A stretch of DNA of 49,641 bases from an uncultured Candidatus Melainabacteria bacterium (lineage in GTDB: Bacteria > Cyanobacteriota > Vampirovibrionia > Gastranaerophilales > Gastranaerophilaceae). A program made the position numbers and the translations under genes. This document shows, piece after piece, positions 17,701-23,102 of this stretch. The stretch is taken from contig CAKUZO010000003.1 in the NCBI GenBank assembly GCA_934717895.1, forward strand, positions 1 to 49,641, in the 5' to 3' direction. Within the stretch, counting starts at the first letter, position 1. Each line of letters opens with the position of its first letter. Under the pieces are notes generated by a model. The model was not told where the DNA came from and did no database searches. It worked only from the letters and a program-made list of their open reading frames with translations.

Positions 17701-17794
17701 TTATGTGTTTGTAAAACGCAACCACGGCAAGCTTTCAAAACTTGCAAAATCAAAAACTAACACTCAGGACAAGAAGTTTGATAAAGCTGCTTAA
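14738..17794 (+). CDS. Glycogen/starch-synthase-like (GT5-type) protein with C-terminal membrane anchor
   Basis: A 1018-residue protein, about twice the length of a normal glycogen synthase. GT5 landmarks occur in the correct order: SAGGLGVVTQEAPES (71-85) for the ADP-glucose-binding KxGGLxDV segment; IWLHDRPAFAVANY for the HDWH region; THGTFHNPGRTYQG for the TIHN...YQG block; a QKGYPSTFQAF helix for the QKG motif; and SRFEPCGITPLESFASGTP with ATGG (about 792-815), the strongest match. The glycine-rich N-terminal motif has Ser-Ala in place of Lys-Val. A helical, charged insertion (about 200-320) separates the blocks. A hydrophobic helix near 973-992 followed by a basic tail suggests an inner-membrane anchor. 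Glucan or other glycan synthesis is likely; the acceptor is unknown. Confidence 0.65.
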   Translation: MMRVYSVMPRYTLAKSERSSRVKSENQTNSVGINIPNAMPSSGVMISFTGEEKNIHQFASYCPENKRYGYSAGGLGVVTQEAPESWRLRENADVRDFSPYHSFANEDGGIKVVRKTKDRNGKYKTAYPQENFINADQNESLEEVAKRIKLKKGEELAYVRQLAPNANGLSGFEELEDTGIRGSVVRPSIDGIGKQENVTYRIFRLKNLRDTVDSAIDKFKAKVYQEVQVPFRERFTADVRVKYAEEMEKAKAKDDAATALSARETEIKRKNHPNQEFEPIVFKDEQKKVEAKIQEEVADMLANSEELKAKYNQRLANKDIAEHIALIKSGAAPEVAERNSAYFVHTKGLARFEGPYGNDNAYYSSSAQIKVDGKLQEINTDLAYADNNRAFVDALPKLNSKEHGEFNPAQIWLHDRPAFAVANYIADESHFGNEYYRGVKTHGTFHNPGRTYQGAQSNPFDFFKIVARKEDIEMLSKHPQFTKLSEIESHWATASLEEQRYANQILRPFLAPFMDDFADPARDLRTYNISMIPVAGVKANPENISAGTVSMNYGKEMKSLETPDIAQFMTTKLAEIETKDVTNGSTPANLRLNDPTADFCQRGQLNGLTVEKEGFTPYEYKPVYNKEGKFVSDNIDDVLKAKKANTKWFLDSIGKAYDRGGQQAVTQMFFSAEQISGKGASVIGHLSKYKEGDMLFMGWGRPDPQKGYPSTFQAFLDFLKDPSVDKEIKQHAKLVVGAGVWDENARDFKWVKDIISQIKSLDNGAYRGNACYVNGFFPNRLVGCATFSEFTSRFEPCGITPLESFASGTPTISTATGGAPDFIAATRGYLTKNPYLRNPESLGLTAEDLKGKVGEELGNAIDGARVKANAEEVKECVVAAVTDFNTPAKEGKISKYAEMVRDCLQQKIDWHENSAYNGGKTANERYMYEIFEVDKGFAARKKGKMNRLVGKDFGIADGIVDAAKKLRNKWTKTVIGIGVAIAAVGTGAYVFVKRNHGKLSKLAKSKTNTQDKKFDKAA

Positions 17795-17813
17795 ACTCGG
17801 AATTGAGTTTCAG

Positions 17814-18725
17814 CTATTCGGATTGATTAGCCTGTAAAACATCTATTAAATCATAAATTGCGATGAATCTGTCAATCAGTTCATCGTAATTTTTTGCAAT
17901 CAATAGCGAACGGAAAAGAGAGCCGAATTGCAGCGGGCGTTTTTGTCTTAAAGCAATAAGGACAGTGTTGTTTCTGTATGACATTTCAAAGCCTTTTGCA
18001 GAATATTTTTCCCCAAATGGTTTGATTTTGTTCCAAAATTCTTTTGTTATGAAATCGATTTTTTGTGGCTTTTTAGCGAAAACATAGACAAATTTGTTCA
18101 TATCTTCAATATGAGGGTTGAATTGCTTGAAATGATTGGTTTTACGTTCGTTTTTGGAAAATATAATAACATGGTTGTTGATAGATTTTTCGAATTCTAG
18201 TTGAATAAGAGTCCCTTTAAAAAGGTTAGGTTTTGTAATTCCTTTGACAGGCAAAGTCAATTGAGTCGCTGAAAATAGAATGTTTGTGCCGTTATAAATT
18301 CCAAAATAAGTTGCGATATCATCTTGTGTATCAAAGTTTTTGAAAAGTTGAGAATCCAAAATCGTTGCGGTGTTTTGGTTTTTAGGCCAAGAGATAAAGT
18401 TTGCAACAGGTTTCATAAAAAGTGGCAATACTTCATCAGAAAGTTTTTTGTAAAACTCTTTTCCTGCAATGATTACGCTGATTATTCCTCGTAAAATAAA
18501 TGCATACATGATAAACAAAACGACCGGAAACAAAAATAAAATAGAGCTGTTGTAAAAAACAATATATATTGCACTGAATGCGAAAGCTCCGCCGGCTACA
18601 AAGCAAAGAAGTGTTAAAATCGAAACTTTTGCAATTAGTTTGCGTCTGTATGTTTCGTATGCCAAGACTTTTGGTTTGATTACTTGCTCAAAATATTCGT
18701 AGTAAATTTCTTTTTTGCTTTTCAT
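17814..18725 (-). CDS. DUF3137-like membrane protein
   Basis: 303 residues. After about 25 charged residues there are two hydrophobic helices (about 29-52 and 56-80), followed by a soluble domain. The layout and the pattern F-x-x-Y-x-G-x-x-N-x-x-x-F-S-A-T-Q around residue 140 resemble the uncharacterised DUF3137 family. No catalytic motif is evident. The gene is convergent with the GT5-like gene, with only 19 bases between stops. Its start lacks a Shine-Dalgarno sequence but lies seven bases from an extended -10 box, so the mRNA is probably leaderless. Family assignment is tentative. Confidence 0.5.
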   Translation of the reverse strand: MKSKKEIYYEYFEQVIKPKVLAYETYRRKLIAKVSILTLLCFVAGGAFAFSAIYIVFYNSSILFLFPVVLFIMYAFILRGIISVIIAGKEFYKKLSDEVLPLFMKPVANFISWPKNQNTATILDSQLFKNFDTQDDIATYFGIYNGTNILFSATQLTLPVKGITKPNLFKGTLIQLEFEKSINNHVIIFSKNERKTNHFKQFNPHIEDMNKFVYVFAKKPQKIDFITKEFWNKIKPFGEKYSAKGFEMSYRNNTVLIALRQKRPLQFGSLFRSLLIAKNYDELIDRFIAIYDLIDVLQANQSE

Positions 18726-18732
18726 AAAATTT

Positions 18733-18741
18733 ATTTTATCA
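18733..18741 (-). promoter_or_regulatory. Extended -10 promoter, leaderless type
   Basis: Read on the minus strand: TGATAAAAT followed by seven bases and the ATG at 18725. There is no Shine-Dalgarno sequence. It lies back to back with the yebC promoter. Confidence 0.45.
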
Positions 18742-18760
18742 CAACTACAAGAAATTTTTG

Positions 18761-18769
18761 TGGTAAAAT
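18761..18769 (+). promoter_or_regulatory. Extended -10 promoter of the yebC operon
   Basis: TGGTAAAAT, with a poor -35. A start near 18776 gives a leader of about 30 bases with the ribosome-binding site AAAAGGA. Confidence 0.45.
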
Positions 18770-18806
18770 TTAAACAGACGTAGAATAAAAAAGAAAAGGA
18801 ATAATT

Positions 18807-19562
18807 ATGTCAGGACACTCAAAATGGTCAACAATTAAACATAAAAAAGCAAAAGTAGACTCTCAAAGAGCAGTAGTATTTCAAAAATATTCAAGAGAAT
18901 TAATCGTATCAGCAAGATTGGGCGGACCTGATCCTGCCGGTAATTTCAGATTAAGAACTGCTATTGAAAAAGCAAAAGCTGCCGGATTGCCAAACGACAA
19001 CATTAAACGTGCTATTGAAAAAGGAGCAGGAGCTGGCGCTGCTGACAATTACGAAGAATTAATCTATGAAGGCTATGCAGCAGGCGGTGTTGCAGTTGTT
19101 GTTGAAGCTATGACTGATAACAGAAACAGAACTGCCGGTGATATCAGAAGTTTCTTTACAAAATTCAATGGAAGTCTTGGCGCAACAGGTTGTGTAGGCT
19201 GGATGTTTGATCAACGTGGAGTTATTACATTCAATGCAGATAATACCGATTTTGAAAAACTTTTTGAAGCTGCAATTTCGCTTGACGCACTTGATGTTAC
19301 AGAAGAAGATGATGGAACTTATAAAGTTTTGACATCTCCTGAAAACTTCCAAGCAGTAGTTGAAGGCTTGGAAGCTGCCGGTTTTCAAAGTGAAAACTCG
19401 GAACTTTCAAGAATTCCTCAAAACACAGTAGAAGTTACAGATGAGCAAACTGCTAAATATGTAATGTTATTGTTAGAAAAACTTGAAGAACACGATGATG
19501 TTCAAAACGTTTACGCTAACTGTGATATTCCGGACGAGATTTTGCAAAAATTGGACGCATAA
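18807..19562 (+). CDS. yebC: YebC/PmpR family protein
   Basis: 251 residues, standard for YebC/TACO1. The signature N-terminus SGHSKWSTIKHKKAK and the segment KAAGLPNDNIKRAIEKGAG are present, as is YEGYAAGGVAVVVEAMTDNRNRT in the middle domain. The family was annotated as transcriptional regulators (PmpR), and more recent work ties it to translation through proline-rich or otherwise slow stretches on the ribosome. It is the first gene of a tight plus-strand operon: its stop overlaps the next start (TAATG). Confidence 0.95.
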   Translation: MSGHSKWSTIKHKKAKVDSQRAVVFQKYSRELIVSARLGGPDPAGNFRLRTAIEKAKAAGLPNDNIKRAIEKGAGAGAADNYEELIYEGYAAGGVAVVVEAMTDNRNRTAGDIRSFFTKFNGSLGATGCVGWMFDQRGVITFNADNTDFEKLFEAAISLDALDVTEEDDGTYKVLTSPENFQAVVEGLEAAGFQSENSELSRIPQNTVEVTDEQTAKYVMLLLEKLEEHDDVQNVYANCDIPDEILQKLDA

Positions 19563-20899
19563 TGCAAACGACTTTAAAAGAAATAGAACAATTATCGAAA
19601 AAACTTAATGATGCATATAATCCCTCAGGCATAACTGTTGTGCTTGAGGAATTTTTGCCGTCTGTAAGTATTTATATATATGATTCGACCTCGGAATCTT
19701 TGCGTGAGTTCACAAAAAGCTGGATTTCTATCGATGAGATTTATTCAAAGGATAAGGCGAAAAAAATCTATTCGATTTTTGAAAAATTGCAAAATGAAAA
19801 ACTTATTTCTGATGATGAAAAACATTATTATGGACTTTATCGAGGACAGAAAGTTGTCGGTATTCTTGAATTCGCCGGCAAGTTAGATAAAAGTGCAATG
19901 GAGTTTTTGAATGTTGCATCTTTTTTGATTTCGTTGAAAATTCAAAATATTATTTTATCTGACAGAATGCAGAAAAATATTGATTTTCATGATGCGATGA
20001 AAAATATTGCCAAAATTATTGAAACTCAGTATGAAACAAGTTATATAATTCCGATAATCGGTGAGATGATTGATAAATTTGTTGCAGATCACCTGATTTA
20101 TATTTTCTTGAAAAATAAACTTATTTGGCCGTCGGCTTGTAATGATGAAAAGATTTTTGAGCTTATAAAATGCTTGAACAATAAGTCTGAATATATTTTG
20201 ACGCCTGACAAAAAGATTGGGATTTTTCCGCTTATCAGTGAGGGAAAATTGCTTGGAAGTATTGTTACAAAAAGTACTGACAATATTCTTTCGGCAAAAG
20301 AAATCAGTTACTTGGAACAATTAACAAACCAGACGGCAACGACAATCAGTCGCGCGAATATTTATGCGGAAATCTTGAAGCATGCGACTCTTGATGCGTT
20401 GACAGGGTTTAATAATCGTCGACAGCTTGAAGAACGTATTAAACAAGAAGTTTCGAGTGCAAAAAGACAGAAACGTAATCTCTGCGCGATTATGACCGAT
20501 GTCGACTTTTTCAAGAGTGCAAACGATACTTATGGGCATGCTGTTGGGGATTTGGTCCTCAAAACGATTGCTAGGGTTATAAAAATGCAACTTCGTGACT
20601 ATGATATTGCCGGAAGATATGGCGGAGAGGAGTTTTCTATAATTCTTCCTTATACAAAACTCCCTGAGGCGCAAATGGTTGCGGAAAGACTTCGTAAGGC
20701 TGTTGAAAAGACAAAAATTGATATTTCTAAGGTGAACAGTGATGTTACGGAGAAAAATATTGGTGTTACAATAAGTCTTGGCGTTGCAGAATACTCGCCT
20801 GATGATGATGAAAATACTTTGTTACAAAAGGCTGATAAGGCTTTGTATAAGGCAAAAGAAAATGGAAGGAACAGGGTTGAGATCTATGAAAAAGTTTAA
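19562..20899 (+). CDS. Diguanylate cyclase with N-terminal sensory (GAF-like) region
   Basis: 445 residues. The C-terminal GGDEF domain (about 270-445) has an intact catalytic motif, GGEEF at 354-358, preceded by DALTGFNNRR and the metal-binding DVDFFKSANDTYGH. The product-binding inhibition site R345-D-Y-D348 is five residues before the catalytic motif, so product feedback is expected. The N-terminal 270 residues contain one or two GAF-like folds, without transmembrane helices, suggesting a cytoplasmic signal. It makes c-di-GMP from two GTP, which could act on pili or flagella encoded elsewhere in the window. It overlaps yebC by one base and tsaE by 14 bases. Confidence 0.88.
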   Translation: MQTTLKEIEQLSKKLNDAYNPSGITVVLEEFLPSVSIYIYDSTSESLREFTKSWISIDEIYSKDKAKKIYSIFEKLQNEKLISDDEKHYYGLYRGQKVVGILEFAGKLDKSAMEFLNVASFLISLKIQNIILSDRMQKNIDFHDAMKNIAKIIETQYETSYIIPIIGEMIDKFVADHLIYIFLKNKLIWPSACNDEKIFELIKCLNNKSEYILTPDKKIGIFPLISEGKLLGSIVTKSTDNILSAKEISYLEQLTNQTATTISRANIYAEILKHATLDALTGFNNRRQLEERIKQEVSSAKRQKRNLCAIMTDVDFFKSANDTYGHAVGDLVLKTIARVIKMQLRDYDIAGRYGGEEFSIILPYTKLPEAQMVAERLRKAVEKTKIDISKVNSDVTEKNIGVTISLGVAEYSPDDDENTLLQKADKALYKAKENGRNRVEIYEKV

Positions 20900-21347
20900 A
20901 CAAGTTTGTCATAATCTTGATGATACAAAACAACTTGCACAAAAGTTTGCAAAATTGATTACAGACGGTTGTTTTATTAACCTATATGGAGAAATTGGAG
21001 CCGGAAAAACTGCTTTTGTAAAACTTGTTGCAGATGCACTTGATGTTAAAGAGCGTGTGACAAGCCCGAGTTTTGTGATTTTGAATGAATATCATACAGG
21101 CACAATTCCTATTTATCATTTTGACCTATATAGGCTGGAAAACGAAGGGATTAAAACAATTTACGATGAATTGAGAGAGTATTCTGAGGGTAAACAGGTT
21201 ACTTTCGTTGAATGGGCTGAGTTTAACCAAAATGAGGCACCGTTTGAACATATCAAAATTAATGTTACTTATAATGATGATGATTCAAGAACTTACGAGT
21301 TTGAGTCAGTTGGAAAAGATGAAATTATAGAAGGGTTGCAAAAATGA
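20886..21347 (+). CDS. tsaE: tRNA threonylcarbamoyladenosine biosynthesis ATPase TsaE
   Basis: 153 residues from ATG 20886, which gives the usual TsaE length; a frame open upstream from 20778 runs inside the cyclase gene and is rejected. The Walker A motif GEIGAGKT is at 35-42, and the family blocks TSPSFVILNEYHTG, IYHFDLYRLE and TFVEWAE follow. TsaE works with TsaB and TsaD in attaching threonylcarbamoyl to A37 of ANN-decoding tRNAs. It overlaps the diguanylate cyclase by 14 bases and tsaB by four. Confidence 0.93.
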   Translation: MKKFKQVCHNLDDTKQLAQKFAKLITDGCFINLYGEIGAGKTAFVKLVADALDVKERVTSPSFVILNEYHTGTIPIYHFDLYRLENEGIKTIYDELREYSEGKQVTFVEWAEFNQNEAPFEHIKINVTYNDDDSRTYEFESVGKDEIIEGLQK

Positions 21348-21949
21348 TTACACTTGCATTTGATACGTGCTTAGATAAAATGTATGCGGTAATAAAAAAA
21401 GATGGAAAGATTTTGTCATCGCGAGTTGTCGAAAATCGTGATAACAAGTACCATTCGGCGTTTTTGATTTCTACTTTGCAAGAAATTATGTCAGAAAACG
21501 GTATTGTGCCAAAAGATATTGATTTGATTGCGACAAATATTGGGCCAGGGAGTTTTACCGGAATTAGAGCTTGCGTAACTGTTGCAAGAGTTATGGCACA
21601 ACAGCTTGAATGCCGAGCAGTCGGTGTTTCTTCACTTGAAATTTTATCAAAAATTGCAGATGGCAATCCGCTTGTGGCGCTTGATGCCAGAAAAGACAGT
21701 GCATATCTTTATTGTGATGGTGAGATTAAGGGCGCAGTTAAATTAGACGATGTGAAAAACATAATTGCAACAGGCAAATATGATGTTATAACAGATGACA
21801 AATTGCAGCCGATTTTGGGCGGAAAGTCTTATCAGCAAGGAAAATATCCACTTGGAGAAATCTTGGCAGAACTCGCTGAAAACACTTCAGCAGAAGGTAA
21901 TTGGCGCAAATTAAAACCGCTATATATTCAACCGCCTCCTGGGGTGTAA
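21344..21949 (+). CDS. tsaB: tRNA threonylcarbamoyladenosine biosynthesis protein TsaB
   Basis: 201 residues of the ASKHA-fold TsaB family, the inactive paralogue and partner of TsaD. The N-terminal LAFDTCLDKMYAVI strand pair, the motif IATNIGPGSFTGIRACVTVA (about 62-81) and the C-terminal LKPLYIQPP are typical. ATG lies within the tsaE stop (ATGA overlap), so the pair is translationally coupled. TsaD and TsaC are not in the window. Confidence 0.93.
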   Translation: MITLAFDTCLDKMYAVIKKDGKILSSRVVENRDNKYHSAFLISTLQEIMSENGIVPKDIDLIATNIGPGSFTGIRACVTVARVMAQQLECRAVGVSSLEILSKIADGNPLVALDARKDSAYLYCDGEIKGAVKLDDVKNIIATGKYDVITDDKLQPILGGKSYQQGKYPLGEILAELAENTSAEGNWRKLKPLYIQPPPGV

Positions 21950-22037
21950 TTTTTCGCTTTTCTCTTAAAAAAATATTGCTTAAATTTATTGAAATGTGGG
22001 AATAATATACTCGGACAGTATTTCATAGGTCGCTTGT

Positions 22038-23000
22038 ATGGAGAAGAAAGTCAAAAAGCCTGAAAATTCGTCGTTCAAGGTCGAAGAAATTCCACTTACC
22101 CGAAAGGAGTTGAAAGATTTACTTAACTTTCATATTCCTTGTCTTTGCTGTGGAATGGATATGTTGCACCCGGATCTGTACATGCATCTGATGGAAATGA
22201 AAGAGCTCGGTGGCAAAGCGTCTTGTGCAATAAAAATATTGGAACCGTATGAAAAAGTTATGCACCCTGTTGAGCGTCAGGTTTTCAATATGTTAAAAAG
22301 TATGGCTGGAAAATACCCAGACAAGAATTTTAAAGAGCTTTTGCTAATGAAAAAAGAGGTTCACGAACTTGCGTTAGTTAAAATTCAAAGTGGAATTTTT
22401 AATAAAATAAGCTTTTACAGACGAATTCTTCCGACAAAAATTGCAAGAAGGCTTAGAAAGTTGATTATTAACACTAATGACATTATTTTTACACCGGAAC
22501 CGCACAAGCCGTTTTCTCGTCGAATTTTTATTCATAAATTGAAAAATATTGTTAAATCGATAGGAAATCCGCGAATAGAAAACGAGATTTTGGAAATTGC
22601 AAGAAGGTTGCCAAGATCCAGTGATGAAGTTTGTGCTTTTGTTGTGAAAAACGCTAGAAAACGCCCTGAAATTATTGCACTAAACCTTATTCACCCATCT
22701 GTCGGGACTTTTGAACATATTTTGCCTAAATGTATGAACGGCAAAAATAATTCTTTGAATTTTGCTCTGGAATGTTCGTATTGCAACAATTCTCGTCATC
22801 ATTATCCTATATCGGAACAGATTGAAGAAAATCCTTTAATGCCACAAAACGCACAATTCCAGATGGATAAATTGATTTCTCTGTATAAAAAAGGTCTTTG
22901 CAAAAAAGAATACATATTAAATTTGCAAAAAGTATTGAGAGAAATGTCTGATGACCTAATTTGTTTAGATTTAAGCGAAATTGAAAATATTAATATATAA
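22038..23000 (+). CDS. HNH-endonuclease-like zinc protein, 320 residues
   Basis: The family is not recognised. Near the C-terminus there is an HNH-like core: FEHILPK (225-231, His227 in the place of the catalytic D/E-H), then N-S-L-N-F-A-L-E-C246-x-x-C249-N-N-S-R. In classic HNH proteins a first zinc Cys pair lies just upstream; here the only such pair is C35-L-C-C38 (IPCLCCGMDM), almost 200 residues earlier, with a basic helical region between. The zinc site could be built from distant parts, as in some inserted HNH folds. Possible start TTG/ATG choices are settled by ATG 22038, which follows AGGT weakly. The gene ends at a shared bidirectional terminator. It may be a nuclease, but catalysis is not established. 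Confidence 0.55.
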   Translation: MEKKVKKPENSSFKVEEIPLTRKELKDLLNFHIPCLCCGMDMLHPDLYMHLMEMKELGGKASCAIKILEPYEKVMHPVERQVFNMLKSMAGKYPDKNFKELLLMKKEVHELALVKIQSGIFNKISFYRRILPTKIARRLRKLIINTNDIIFTPEPHKPFSRRIFIHKLKNIVKSIGNPRIENEILEIARRLPRSSDEVCAFVVKNARKRPEIIALNLIHPSVGTFEHILPKCMNGKNNSLNFALECSYCNNSRHHYPISEQIEENPLMPQNAQFQMDKLISLYKKGLCKKEYILNLQKVLREMSDDLICLDLSEIENINI

Positions 23001-23053
23001 AATAATTTTAATGGCAAATATATGTTAATAATTTCAGCAATTAATATTATATA

Positions 23054-23090
23054 AAAAATCCCCCTAGCATTTGTTAGAGGGATTTTTTTA
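23054..23090. terminator. Bidirectional terminator between the HNH-like gene and ileS
   Basis: AATCCCcCTAG (23057-23067) pairs with TTAGaGGGATT (23074-23084) across a short loop, with one C/A mismatch. A-rich bases on the left and a seven-T run on the right let it serve both convergent genes. Confidence 0.75.
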
Positions 23091-23102
23091 TTTTATTATT
23101 TT

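Noticed and set aside
17793..17810. AAACTC/GAGTTT hairpin between two convergent genes as terminator
   Set aside because: The stem is six pairs, A/T-rich, and there is no T-run on either strand.
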